Assembly (NCBI GenBank): GCA_947479905.1
Contig: CANKBJ010000017.1
Span: 1-37,173, forward strand
DNA length: 37,173 nt
Reading direction: 5' to 3'
Origin: Bradyrhizobiaceae bacterium
GTDB taxonomy: Bacteria > Pseudomonadota > Alphaproteobacteria > Rhizobiales > Xanthobacteraceae
Made by a program: the position numbers and the translations under genes. Under the pieces are notes generated by a model. It was not told the origin of the DNA. It searched no databases and saw only the letters and a list, made by a program, of their open reading frames with translations. How positions within the stretch are numbered: the first letter of the stretch is position 1; each line of letters begins with the position of its first letter. Positions 16,599-24,767 of the stretch are shown one piece after another.

Positions 16599-17864
16599 AT
16601 GACGGATTCGAACGACGACACGCGGACATCGCGCCGCCGGTTTTTGACAGGTGCCGCAGGCCTTGCCGCCGCGGGCGCAACAGGCGCGGCGCATGCCGGA
16701 AATCCCAAAAATCTGCCGCCGAACATTGCCGCATGGAGCAAGACTCTGGGCGATGGCGTCGCGGTGCGGCCTTACGGGCACCCGTCGAAATTCGAGAAGA
16801 ACGTCATTCGCCGCGACGTGCAGTGGCTCACCGCCAGCCGCGAATCATCGGTCAGCTTTACGCCGCTGCATGAACTTGACGGCATCATCACGCCGAACGG
16901 GCTTTGTTTCGAGCGGCATCATTCCGGCATTGCCGAGGTCGATCCAGACGACTACCGGCTGATGATTCACGGTCTGGTCGACAGACCGCTGATCTTCACG
17001 CTCGACGACATCAAACGATTGCCGCGCGTCAACCGTATTTACTTCCTTGAGTGCGCCGCCAATACCGGCATGGAATGGCGCGGCGCGCAGCTCAATGGTT
17101 GCCAGTACACGCACGGCATGATCCACACCGTTCAATATACCGGCGTGCCATTGAAGCTTTTGCTCGAGCAGGCCGGCGTGAAGACCAATGGCAAATGGCT
17201 TCTGGTCGAAGGCGGCGATGCGTCCGGGCTCGATCGTTCGCTGCCGCTGGCCAAGGCGCTCGACGATTGCTTGATCGCCTACCGGCAGAACGGCGAGATG
17301 TTGCGGCCGGAGCAGGGCTATCCGGTGCGGCTCGTCGTGCCGGGCTGGCAGGGCAATATGTGGATCAAGTGGCTGCGCCGCATCGAAGTCGGCGACAAAC
17401 CCTGGTACACGCGCGAGGAGACCTCGAAATACACAGACCTGATGGAGAATGGCAAGGCGCGCAAATTCACCTTCGTGATGGATGCGAAGTCGGTCATTAC
17501 CTCGCCATCGCCGCAAGTGCCGGTCAAGCGCAAAGGCTTCCAGGTGATTTCGGGGCTGGCGTGGTCAGGCCGCGGTAAAATCAAGCGCGTCGACGTCTCG
17601 CTTGACGGCGGACGCAACTGGCGCGCCGCGCGCATCGATGGCCCCGTCCTCGACAAATGCTGTGTGCGTTTCTACGCGGAGGCCGAATGGAACGGCGAGC
17701 CCTGGCTGCTGCAATCGCGGGCCATGGACGAGACCGGCTATACGCAGCCGAGCAAGGACGCGCTTCGCAAAATTCGCGGCGTCAATTCGATCTATCACAA
17801 CAACGGCATCCAGACCTGGGCGCTCAAGGCCAACGGGGAGGTCGAGAATGTCGAAGTCGGTTAG
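16599..17864 (+). CDS. soxC: SoxC, molybdenum sulfane dehydrogenase subunit
   Basis: A 421-residue enzyme of the sulfite oxidase family that, with SoxD, oxidises the SoxY-bound sulfane sulfur and yields six electrons. A Tat signal is clear (TSRRRFLTGAAGLAAAG, cleavage near AHAG). The molybdenum-cofactor cysteine is C152 in YFLECAANTGMEW, followed by the Mo-co dimerisation domain. The start was set at ATG 16599, six bases after GGGAG; a TTG at 16593 directly touches that site and is not usable. The ribosome site region is a 16-base tandem duplication. The 3' end overlaps soxD by 17 bases. Presence of SoxCD implies full oxidation to sulfate without sulfur globules. Confidence 0.96.
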   Translation: MTDSNDDTRTSRRRFLTGAAGLAAAGATGAAHAGNPKNLPPNIAAWSKTLGDGVAVRPYGHPSKFEKNVIRRDVQWLTASRESSVSFTPLHELDGIITPNGLCFERHHSGIAEVDPDDYRLMIHGLVDRPLIFTLDDIKRLPRVNRIYFLECAANTGMEWRGAQLNGCQYTHGMIHTVQYTGVPLKLLLEQAGVKTNGKWLLVEGGDASGLDRSLPLAKALDDCLIAYRQNGEMLRPEQGYPVRLVVPGWQGNMWIKWLRRIEVGDKPWYTREETSKYTDLMENGKARKFTFVMDAKSVITSPSPQVPVKRKGFQVISGLAWSGRGKIKRVDVSLDGGRNWRAARIDGPVLDKCCVRFYAEAEWNGEPWLLQSRAMDETGYTQPSKDALRKIRGVNSIYHNNGIQTWALKANGEVENVEVG

Positions 17865-18531
17865 TTTGATCGTGGCCGCGCTGCTGCTGGCGTCGCCGGC
17901 AATGGCGCAGGACAAGACTCAAGTCGGTAAGAGCCCGCCCCGCAATTACGGCGTTGGGCAAGTTGCGACGCCGGCGCAAATTGCCGGATGGGACATCGAC
18001 GTTCGGCCGGACGGCGTGGGCGCGCCTGCCGGCAAAGGATCGGTCAAGGACGGCGAGAAGATCTATCTCGAAAAGTGCGCGGCCTGTCACGGCGAATTCG
18101 GCGAAAGCGCCGGGCGCTGGCCGCAACTGGCGCAGGGCAAGGGAACGCTGGCCTCGCACGATCCGGTCAAGACGGTCGGCTCGTATTTCCCCTATTTGTC
18201 GAGCGTGTTCGACTATGTCCGCCGCGCCATGCCGTTCGGCGATGCGCAGTCGCTGAGCAATGACGAGCTGTATGCGGTGGTCGCTTTCGTGCTCAATCTC
18301 AACGATATTGTCGACGACAAATTCGTGCTGTCGAAGGACACCTGGGCTCAGGTGAGGATGCCGAACGAGAGCGGCTTCTACGACGACGACCGAGAGAAGA
18401 GCGAGAAGGCGTTCTGGAACAGCAGGCCCTGCATGAAGGATTGCGGCCCGCCGGTTAAGATCACAGGGCATGCGGCGGTCATCGATGTGACACCGGAAGA
18501 CAAAACACCGCGCAAAGGCGGGGTCGAATAG
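17848..18531 (+). CDS. soxD: SoxD, one-heme cytochrome c subunit of sulfane dehydrogenase
   Basis: A 227-residue periplasmic cytochrome c, electron acceptor of SoxC. A signal peptide ends at MAQD (about residue 20). A single heme motif C77-A-A-C80-H81 is present in EKCAACHGEFGE, with MPFGDAQSLS supplying a likely Met ligand. The start overlaps the end of soxC by 17 bases, which fits translational coupling. The SoxD of Paracoccus is much longer, about 380 residues with two hemes, so this is a natural one-domain form. A CMKDC pair near the C-terminus is not a heme site. The frame upstream of this start is a soxC shadow. Confidence 0.93.
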   Translation: MSKSVSLIVAALLLASPAMAQDKTQVGKSPPRNYGVGQVATPAQIAGWDIDVRPDGVGAPAGKGSVKDGEKIYLEKCAACHGEFGESAGRWPQLAQGKGTLASHDPVKTVGSYFPYLSSVFDYVRRAMPFGDAQSLSNDELYAVVAFVLNLNDIVDDKFVLSKDTWAQVRMPNESGFYDDDREKSEKAFWNSRPCMKDCGPPVKITGHAAVIDVTPEDKTPRKGGVE

Positions 18532-18540
18532 AATTTCTTT

Positions 18541-18567
18541 CGCTGCGACAATTTGTCGGCCGCAGCG
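18541..18567. other. Intergenic hairpin after soxD
   Basis: A perfect seven-base stem (CGCTGCG with CGCAGCG) with an inner GACA/TGTC pair, just after the soxD stop. No T-run follows, so it is more likely an mRNA processing or stability element than a terminator. Confidence 0.35.
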
Positions 18568-18633
18568 CAATGAATTATAAATTGGGCGCCATGGAAGACC
18601 GTGCGACGCTCGAAACGAAGGGAGGTTTAGGTC

Positions 18634-18972
18634 ATGCGCCGGGCGATGCCTGCACGGAGATCGGCAACGCGACTTTTGGCGATGGCCGGCGGAATGGCTT
18701 TGGGCCTGCTCGCGTCGCCGGCGAGGACCGCCGATGTCGAATACGGCAAGCATCTATCCGCCGAGTGCATAACCTGTCACGGCGCATCAAAGTCGGACAG
18801 CACGATTCCGGATATTCACGGCCTCGGCGAAGCGCATTTTGTCGAAGTGCTGAGAGCTTACCGTGCCAAGGCGTTGCCCAATCCGGTGATGCAAAGCATC
18901 GCTGTCCGCCTGGGCGATGAGGAGATTTCAGCGCTCGCAGCCTATTACACGACGGCCAAAAGGCCGAAATAA
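18634..18972 (+). CDS. Small c-type cytochrome, FccA/SoxE-like
   Basis: A 112-residue exported monoheme class I cytochrome c. A twin-Arg or basic N-terminus leads a hydrophobic signal ending near ARTAD (about 33). The heme motif C45-I-T-C48-H49 lies in SAECITCHGASKSD, and a Met in NPVMQSI is the likely distal ligand. It stands 15 bases before the flavocytochrome c flavoprotein gene, so it is the expected heme partner that takes electrons from sulfide oxidation. FccA subunits are often diheme; this one-heme form resembles the SoxE type. GGGAGG lies eight bases before the ATG. Confidence 0.88.
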   Translation: MRRAMPARRSATRLLAMAGGMALGLLASPARTADVEYGKHLSAECITCHGASKSDSTIPDIHGLGEAHFVEVLRAYRAKALPNPVMQSIAVRLGDEEISALAAYYTTAKRPK

Positions 18973-18987
18973 CCACAAGGGGGCACC

Positions 18988-20268
18988 ATGACTAACATCA
19001 CACGCCGTCACTTTGGCATTATGGCCGGAGCGTCGCTATCGGCACTCGGCCTGCCGATCCTGTCTGCTCCATCGTTGGCGCAAGGCAAGCCGCGCGTCGT
19101 CGTTATCGGCGGCGGACCTGGCGGGGCAACCGCCGCCCGCTACATCGCCAAGGAATCGAACGGTGCGATTGACGTGACCTTGATCGAACCGCTCAAGACT
19201 TTCACCACCTGCTTCTTTTCCAATCTCTATGTCGGTGGCTTCCGCGATTACAAATCACTGACCCACAATTACGATAAAGTCAGGAAGGGTGGAGTCAAAG
19301 TCGTACATTCAATGGCCGCCTCGATCGACCGCGACAAGAAGCAGGTCGTTCTCGCCGGCGGCGGCAGGGTGCCTTACGACCGCTTGCTGGTCGCCCCCGG
19401 CATCGACATCAAGTTCGATTCGGTGCCCGGCTATTCGGAGAAAGCCGCGGAGGTCATGCCGCATGCCTGGAAGCCCGGCGCGCAGACCCAGCTTCTGGTC
19501 AAAAAGCTCAATGCGCTGAAAGACGGCGATCAGATCGTCATGATCGCGCCGCCGAATCCCTATCGTTGCCCGCCGGGACCCTATGAGCGGGTATCGATGT
19601 TTGCCCATGTGCTGAAGAAAAAGGGCTTCAAGAAGTCGCGTATCGTCATCCTCGATCCCAAGCCCGCTTTCTCCAAGCAGGGCGTTTTCACCGAAGGTTG
19701 GGAGAAGCATTACCCCGGCATGATCGAGTGGCAGGACCCGAAGATCCACGGCGGCATCAAGGGCGTCGATGCCAAGACCGGCGAGGTGAAGACCGACTTC
19801 ACCAATTACAAGCCTGCCTTGGTCAATGTCATCCCGGCGCAGATGGCCGGTAAGATCGCGCGCGATGCCGGTCTCGCTAACCAATCCGGCTTCTGCCCGA
19901 TCGACGCGGCGTCGATGAAGTCGACGGTCGATCCGAACATCTTCGTCGTCGGCGATGCCTCGATCGCCGGCGAGATGCCGAAGTCGGCTTTTTCAGCCAA
20001 CAGCCAGGCCAAGGTGGCCGCGATGGTCATTCGCGCCGAACTGACGAAGTCGCGGGCGTTCCCGGCGCGTTATTCCAATACGTGCTGGAGCCTGATCGCG
20101 CCCGACGACAACATCAAGGTGGGCGCCAGCTACGAGCCTGTCGATGGCGCCATCAAGGCGTCCAACAGCTTTGTCAGTCAGCGCAACGAAAGCGCCGACC
20201 TGCGCAAGCAGAACTACAAGGAATCGGTCGACTGGTACCAAGGCATCACGACCGATATTTTTGGCTAA
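18988..20268 (+). CDS. fccB: Flavocytochrome c sulfide dehydrogenase, flavoprotein subunit
   Basis: A 426-residue Tat-exported FAD protein (ITRRHFGIMAGASLSALG, cleavage near LAQG) that oxidises sulfide to sulfur or polysulfide in the periplasm; called SoxF in Paracoccus. The dinucleotide motif VVVIGGGPGGATAA lies at 37-50. C75 in TTCFFSNLYVGG is at the site of covalent FAD attachment known in Allochromatium FccB. C194 (YRCPPGPYER) and C366 (NTCWS) fit the redox-active disulfide of that family. VVGDASIAGEMPKSAF is the second FAD segment. It closes the soxC-D-E-F unit, with AAGGGGG before the ATG and a strong terminator after. Confidence 0.94.
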   Translation: MTNITRRHFGIMAGASLSALGLPILSAPSLAQGKPRVVVIGGGPGGATAARYIAKESNGAIDVTLIEPLKTFTTCFFSNLYVGGFRDYKSLTHNYDKVRKGGVKVVHSMAASIDRDKKQVVLAGGGRVPYDRLLVAPGIDIKFDSVPGYSEKAAEVMPHAWKPGAQTQLLVKKLNALKDGDQIVMIAPPNPYRCPPGPYERVSMFAHVLKKKGFKKSRIVILDPKPAFSKQGVFTEGWEKHYPGMIEWQDPKIHGGIKGVDAKTGEVKTDFTNYKPALVNVIPAQMAGKIARDAGLANQSGFCPIDAASMKSTVDPNIFVVGDASIAGEMPKSAFSANSQAKVAAMVIRAELTKSRAFPARYSNTCWSLIAPDDNIKVGASYEPVDGAIKASNSFVSQRNESADLRKQNYKESVDWYQGITTDIFG

Positions 20269-20293
20269 CCGACTGAGTTCCGCGCATTGACAG

Positions 20294-20320
20294 ACGGCGG
20301 CCCCCTCGGGCCGCCGTTTT
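20294..20320 (+). terminator. Rho-independent terminator after fccB
   Basis: A ten-base-pair perfect stem (ACGGCGGCCC with GGGCCGCCGT), a four-base loop and a run of T. It lies 26 bases after the fccB stop and marks the end of the sox island. Confidence 0.85.
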
Positions 20321-20391
20321 GCGTTGGCGCGCCGTTTCGCCTATGAAAGTGGCGACAACTGTCGTTTCACCCCTTCGATTCCGGGACTTTC

Positions 20392-21378
20392 ATGACCAAG
20401 CTTAATCTTTCCGTCGCCGTCGGCCCCTATGACCGCACGCGCGCGCTCATCGACGGCTCCGTTCAGATTGACGGCGTCAATCCGTCCTGCATGACCCTGT
20501 CGCCTGAGGAAATTTTCTTCCGTGCCTTTCGCCATGCCGAATTCGATATTTGCGAATTGTCGCTATCGAGCTTCACGGTCAAGACAGCGCAAGGCGGCGG
20601 ACCTTACGTTGGCGTGCCGGCCTTTGTGTCGCGTGCCTTCCGCCACACCTCGATTTATGTGCGCACCGACCGCATCAAGAAACCGGAAGACCTCAAGGGC
20701 AAGCGCGTCGGCGTGCCGGAATATCAGCTCACCGCCAATGTCTGGGCGCGTGCCATTCTGCAGGACGACTACGGCGTCAAGCCGTCCGACATCCAGTGGG
20801 TGCGCGGCGGTATCGAGGATGCCGACCGGCCTGAAAAGATAAGCATCAAGCTTCCGCCCGACGTGAAGCTCGAGGATGCGCCCGCCGGCAAGTCGATCTC
20901 GGCGATGCTGGCGGAAGGCACGATCGATGCCTTCATCGCACCGCGTCCGCCGTCGCTGCCGAAGAACACGCCCAATGTCGGCTGGCTGTTTGCCGATCCC
21001 GTGGCCGCCGCCAAGGATTATTACAAGCGCACCGGCGTTTTTCCGATCATGCACATCGTCGGCGTGCGGCGCACCCTGGCCGAGCAGCATCCATGGCTGC
21101 CGGGCGCGGTGTTCAAGGCCTTCGATCAGTCGAAAGCGAAGGCACTTGAGCTTCTCAGCGACACCTCGGCGACCAAGGTGACGCTGCCGTTTATCGAGGA
21201 GCGGTTGGCCGAGGCGAAATCGCTGATGGGCGAGGACTTCTGGTCCTACGGCATCGAGCCGGCGCGCAAGACGCTGGAAAGCTTTTTCAAGCATCACCAC
21301 AGCCAGGGCCTGTCGGCGCGGCTGGTGACGCCGGAAGAGATGTTCCATCCGGGTACACACGAAGCCTTCAAGATCTAG
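20392..21378 (+). CDS. Periplasmic-binding-protein-like protein (4,5-dihydroxyphthalate decarboxylase-like annotation group)
   Basis: A 328-residue protein of the type 2 periplasmic-binding fold. Sequence style (LNLSVAVGPYDRTRALIDGSV, FDICELSLSSFTV, RIKKPEDLKGKRVGVPEY, LTANVWARAILQDDYGV) matches proteins commonly annotated as 4,5-dihydroxyphthalate decarboxylase or ABC substrate-binding protein. There is no signal peptide: the start is polar and the next strand is the first beta strand of the fold, so it is probably cytoplasmic. Whether it is an enzyme or a binder cannot be told. GGGA stands five bases before the ATG. It is followed 15 bases later by another binding-like gene, probably in one transcript. 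Confidence 0.8.
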   Translation: MTKLNLSVAVGPYDRTRALIDGSVQIDGVNPSCMTLSPEEIFFRAFRHAEFDICELSLSSFTVKTAQGGGPYVGVPAFVSRAFRHTSIYVRTDRIKKPEDLKGKRVGVPEYQLTANVWARAILQDDYGVKPSDIQWVRGGIEDADRPEKISIKLPPDVKLEDAPAGKSISAMLAEGTIDAFIAPRPPSLPKNTPNVGWLFADPVAAAKDYYKRTGVFPIMHIVGVRRTLAEQHPWLPGAVFKAFDQSKAKALELLSDTSATKVTLPFIEERLAEAKSLMGEDFWSYGIEPARKTLESFFKHHHSQGLSARLVTPEEMFHPGTHEAFKI

Positions 21379-21393
21379 CCGGGGAGCCAGGCG

Positions 21394-22089
21394 ATGGCGA
21401 CGATCAAAGTATTCAGCGGCGGGGCGCCGAAGGAAGTGTTCCTGCGGCTGTCGCCGGCCTTTGAGCAGCAGACCGGCCATAAGCTCGATTTCACCTTCGC
21501 CGTCATGTCGGTGCTGCGCGACAGGTTGGCGGCGGGCGAGAGAACCGACGTGCTGGTGATGCCGACGAATATTCTCGACGATTACGAGAAGAGCGGCGTC
21601 GCGCGTGGCGCGCACCGGGCGGTACTCGGTCTGGTCAGCGTCAATGCCGTGGTGCGCACCGGCGCGCCGATGCCCGATCTGTCGAGCCCGGACAGCGTCA
21701 AGCAGGCAATGTTGAATAGCCGCGCGATCGCGCATGCGACACCGGGTGCGACGCCGAGCGGTACGCATATGGGCAAGCTTCTCGATCAACTTGGTATTGT
21801 GGAGGCAATGAAGGGCAAGGTCATTCACCGGCCGGCGCTCGAGGGCGGTGTGCAACTGGTGGCGAGCGGCGAGGCCGATATCGGCTTCTATCCGAAAAGC
21901 GAAGTCATCAATATCGAAGGGCTGACGCTGGCGGGGCCGTTGCCGGCGGCGATCCAGCTCACGACCATTTACGGCGCGGCCGTTGCGTCGGCAAGCGCGG
22001 CGCCGGACGCGTCGGCGGCCTTCATTGGCTTTGTCACCGATCCGGAAAATCGCGGCGCCTGGGCGCAGGCCGGCTTCGACCAGCCGTAG
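21394..22089 (+). CDS. ModA-like substrate-binding-domain protein without signal
   Basis: A 231-residue protein with a small type 2 binding-protein fold resembling molybdate-binding ModA (IKVFSGGAPKEVFLRLSPAFEQQTGHKLDFTF; RTDVLVMPTNILDDYEKSG; HATPGATPSGTHMGKLLDQLGI; ADIGFYPKSEVI). It lacks a signal peptide, starting MATIKVFSGG directly at the first strand, so it is expected to be cytoplasmic or non-classically placed. GGGGAG lies eight bases before the ATG. It is 15 bases after the preceding binding-like gene. No ABC permease on this strand goes with it. The ligand is unknown. Confidence 0.8.
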   Translation: MATIKVFSGGAPKEVFLRLSPAFEQQTGHKLDFTFAVMSVLRDRLAAGERTDVLVMPTNILDDYEKSGVARGAHRAVLGLVSVNAVVRTGAPMPDLSSPDSVKQAMLNSRAIAHATPGATPSGTHMGKLLDQLGIVEAMKGKVIHRPALEGGVQLVASGEADIGFYPKSEVINIEGLTLAGPLPAAIQLTTIYGAAVASASAAPDASAAFIGFVTDPENRGAWAQAGFDQP

Positions 22090-22090
22090 G

Positions 22091-22215
22091 TCGTCGTCCC
22101 CGCGCACGCGGGGACCCATACGCCGTGTCGGTGAGAGTCGCAAAGAAAGCCAGTTGGCTTCTTTCAATATCGCCCGACTTGGGGTTATGGGTCCCCGCCT
22201 TCGCGGGGACGACAG
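22091..22215. repeat. MITE-like paired palindrome, copy 2 (inverted)
   Basis: A 125-bp element filling the gap between two convergent genes. Its ends (22091-22120 and 22186-22215) are inverted repeats matching at 26 of 30 positions. The right end, read on the minus strand, is identical over all 30 bases to the left end of copy 1 at 3625-3654, and the inner flanks (A-Y-CCCAAG on one side, CGCCG on the other) are conserved, which fixes it as inverted relative to copy 1. A central AAAGAAAGCC / GGCTTCTTT hairpin lies near 22142-22164. It may also terminate both flanking genes. Confidence 0.85.
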
Positions 22216-22221
22216 ATTGTC

Positions 22222-23178
22222 CTACTTTCGCGGCGGAATCTGGATCAGTTCGTCGGTCTGCGCCTTGGTCAAAAGCTGCGGGATGAACTTCAACGTCACC
22301 GCTTCCTGCATCAGCGAATCAAGCCCGGTGATCTTGTCCGGGTCGACCAGGCTCTTGGGGAAGAACTCGTCCCGCACGCGCTTGGCCATCGGCTCCGGTA
22401 CCTTGACGAATTCGGCATAGTCTTTGATGACCTGCGGGTTAGCGGAGTACATATAGTCGATGGTTTCGCGATAGGCCTGCATGAAGCGCTCGACGATCGC
22501 CTTGTTCTTTTCCAGATATGCGGCGTTGGCAACCACGACGCGAATGGTCTGGCCGCGCACCAAAGTCGCGTCGGTTGCCTTGGCGACGATGTGGATCTTG
22601 CCTTCTTCGAGTTCCTTCAGCCCGAACGGCGGCGAGGCCCAGCCGATGTCGACCTGGTCGGTCATCACCGTCGTCAGTGTCGTTGCCGGATTGCCGGTCG
22701 CTTGCGGCTTGGCGGTCAATTTGTATTCGTTGATGAAGGCGCGCACCACGCTCTGGGTCGAGGATCCGTTGCTCGAAAAGGCGATGGTCTTGTCGGCGGT
22801 ATCCTTCAGCGTCTTGATCGCCGGGTTCTTGGCATACCAGTAGTCCGCCGCGCCGGTTGCCTGGGCGCCGATGATGCGCACCGGCGCGCCCTTCGAGTAG
22901 GCCGCCATGGCGCCCAGCGTGCCGACCGCGAGGCCGAGATCGACGCTGCCGGAAATGACCGGCTGGAGCGTCTCGCCGCTGCCCGAAGTGTAGATCATCT
23001 CAAGCGTCAGGCCGTGCTTCTTGAAGATGCCGGCTTTGGTGCCGAGTTCGGTGATCGCGGTGTCCCAGTTGCCGCGCTGGCCGATCGTCATCTTGATCAA
23101 GTCGTCGGCCTTGGCCGGACCCGATAGAGCAACGGCGGCCATCGCCGCCAGGCCCGCGATATGTCTGAAGTGTTTCAT
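22222..23178 (-). CDS. ABC transporter substrate-binding protein, NitT/TauT type
   Basis: A 318-residue periplasmic binding protein of the SsuA/TauA/NMT1 group. A Sec signal (KHFRHIAGLAAMAAVALSGPAKA) ends at about residue 24. The family pattern follows: MTIGQRGNWDTAITELGTKAGIFKKHGL, SGSVDLGLAVGTLGAM and AFSSNGSSTQSVVRAFINEY. GGAGGAG lies before the ATG. It is the last gene of a leftward unit with two permeases and an ATPase, 27 bases downstream of the second permease. The family takes up nitrate, taurine, sulfonates, aromatic acids or thiamine precursors; the ligand here is not evident. Confidence 0.9.
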   Translation of the reverse strand: MKHFRHIAGLAAMAAVALSGPAKADDLIKMTIGQRGNWDTAITELGTKAGIFKKHGLTLEMIYTSGSGETLQPVISGSVDLGLAVGTLGAMAAYSKGAPVRIIGAQATGAADYWYAKNPAIKTLKDTADKTIAFSSNGSSTQSVVRAFINEYKLTAKPQATGNPATTLTTVMTDQVDIGWASPPFGLKELEEGKIHIVAKATDATLVRGQTIRVVVANAAYLEKNKAIVERFMQAYRETIDYMYSANPQVIKDYAEFVKVPEPMAKRVRDEFFPKSLVDPDKITGLDSLMQEAVTLKFIPQLLTKAQTDELIQIPPRK

Positions 23179-23205
23179 CGCATTCTCCTCCCTGATTGTC
23201 TTTTT

Positions 23206-24000
23206 CTAGCTTCGCTTGATGCTGTCGAGACCGCCGAGGCGGCCGACGACGGAATTGGCGCCGATCGACAAAATGAACAGGACGATCAGCATGGCGTACA
23301 TGCGCGGCATGTCGAAGATACTGTAAGCCTGGATAATGAGAAAGCCGATGCCTTTGTTGGACAGTTTGGTTTCGGCTAGCAGCGTGCCGATCAACGCCAC
23401 GCCGAGGCCGAGACGCACGCCGTTGATGATCGGATGCCTCATCGCTGGCAGATAAATCTTGAACACCATCTGCGCCGTCGAGGCGCGGAAGCTTTTGCCG
23501 ACCCGGATCAGCACCTTGTCGATCTGGCGCATGCCGGCGGCGGCCGACAAAGCCACCGGAAAAAAGCACGACAACGTGCCGAGGGCGATCTTGGAGCCGG
23601 GACCGACGCCGAACCACATGATCATGACCGGGAAGAAGATGATCTTGGGCGTGGGCCCGAGATAATACAGATAGGACTCGAATGCCCTCGACAGGAACCG
23701 GTTGGCGCCGAGCACGATGCCGACGATGAGACCAAGAGTCCCGCCAAGCAACAGCGCCGTGCCGACTTCGCCGGCGGTGACGGCGAGGTTGAAGTAATAT
23801 TCGCCATGCGCGAGCAAGTCGAACAGCGCGCGGCCTATCGCCAGCAGCGACGGCACGACGTCGCGATACAACCAGCCGGAATGCGACAGGAACTCCCAGA
23901 CCGCGAGAACGGTCAGGATGATGACAAGCCGCAGCAGCGTCACCGGGCTTAACACCGGCGCCGAGGCGGGCATCGACGTTACTCGGCTCGTGTCAGCCAT
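23206..24000 (-). CDS. ABC transporter permease, NitT/TauT type (second)
   Basis: A 264-residue inner-membrane permease of the SsuC/TauC family with about six spans. The ATPase-contact loop EAA-like segment is VALSAAAGMRQIDKVLIRVGKSFRAS, followed by FKIYLPAMRHPIINGVRLGLGVALIGTLLAE, a hallmark of this group. It overlaps the preceding permease by 22 bases, so the two are translationally linked and probably form a heterodimeric channel. The N-terminus has a longer soluble lead of about 25 residues. Confidence 0.92.
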   Translation of the reverse strand: MADTSRVTSMPASAPVLSPVTLLRLVIILTVLAVWEFLSHSGWLYRDVVPSLLAIGRALFDLLAHGEYYFNLAVTAGEVGTALLLGGTLGLIVGIVLGANRFLSRAFESYLYYLGPTPKIIFFPVMIMWFGVGPGSKIALGTLSCFFPVALSAAAGMRQIDKVLIRVGKSFRASTAQMVFKIYLPAMRHPIINGVRLGLGVALIGTLLAETKLSNKGIGFLIIQAYSIFDMPRMYAMLIVLFILSIGANSVVGRLGGLDSIKRS

Positions 24001-24767
24001 CGCTCAGCCTTTTCCAAAACCATGAAGAACAATACGCTGACCAAAACCACGAAACAGATCGCGGCATAGGTTCCGGAGAGATCGTAGCGCTCGGCCAGTT
24101 CGTTGATCAGCTGGCCGAGCCCGCCGAAATTAATCAGGAACTCGACGCCGACGACATTGATGAGGGCGAAGATAAGTCCGAGGCGAATACCGACGAAGAT
24201 GGTCGGCAGGGCCGCCGGAAACAGGATTTTCCAGAACTGCTGCGTCGGCGTCAGGTTGAAACTGCGCCCGACATTGACCAGCACCTTGCGGGTGCCGGAA
24301 ATGCCCTCAAGCGTCTTGAGTATCACCGGCGGCAGCCCGGACACGAAGCCCATCATGATGATGGTCCAGGCATTGCGCCCGAAGATAACCAGGAACAGCG
24401 GATAGCACAGCACCACCGGCGCCGAGGCGAGCGCCGCCACCCATGTTTCGCAGGCCTGCTGCAACAGCTTGAAGCGCTGCATCAGCACGCCGCCGCTGAC
24501 GCCGACGATGGTGAGCATGACGCCGGCGGTCAGGCATTCGGTTAAGGTCATCACGAAACGGCTGAGCACCTGCTCTTCGACGATGATGCGCGGAAAGCTG
24601 GCGATGATTTCGGACGGCGGCGGCACGATGAAGCGGTTCAAGCCGCCGCTACGGATCAGCACTTCCATGATCGCAAAGAACGCGATCAGCGTGCCGAGCC
24701 CGGTGAGCGCGGGCAAGGCGCCACCGAGGCTGACGCGCCGCCGTGGCGTGGTGCCTGCCATGGTCAT
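23979..24767 (-). CDS. ABC transporter permease, NitT/TauT type (first)
   Basis: A 262-residue inner-membrane permease with about six spans. The coupling loop ILKTLEGISGTRKVLVNVGRSFNLTPTQQFWKILFPAALPTIFVGIRLGLIFALINVV is typical of the family, as is the end FINFGGLGQLINELAERYD. It overlaps the ATPase gene by four bases (ATGA-type junction) and the next permease by 22, so this is a tightly coupled operon. Two different permeases in one NitT/TauT system are less common than a single homodimeric one. Confidence 0.92.
   Translation of the reverse strand: MTMAGTTPRRRVSLGGALPALTGLGTLIAFFAIMEVLIRSGGLNRFIVPPPSEIIASFPRIIVEEQVLSRFVMTLTECLTAGVMLTIVGVSGGVLMQRFKLLQQACETWVAALASAPVVLCYPLFLVIFGRNAWTIIMMGFVSGLPPVILKTLEGISGTRKVLVNVGRSFNLTPTQQFWKILFPAALPTIFVGIRLGLIFALINVVGVEFLINFGGLGQLINELAERYDLSGTYAAICFVVLVSVLFFMVLEKAERWLTRAE

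Noticed and set aside
18570-18920. Frame overlapping the small cytochrome gene
   Set aside because: It is out of frame with the CXXCH-bearing gene, which has the signal peptide and GGGAGG site.
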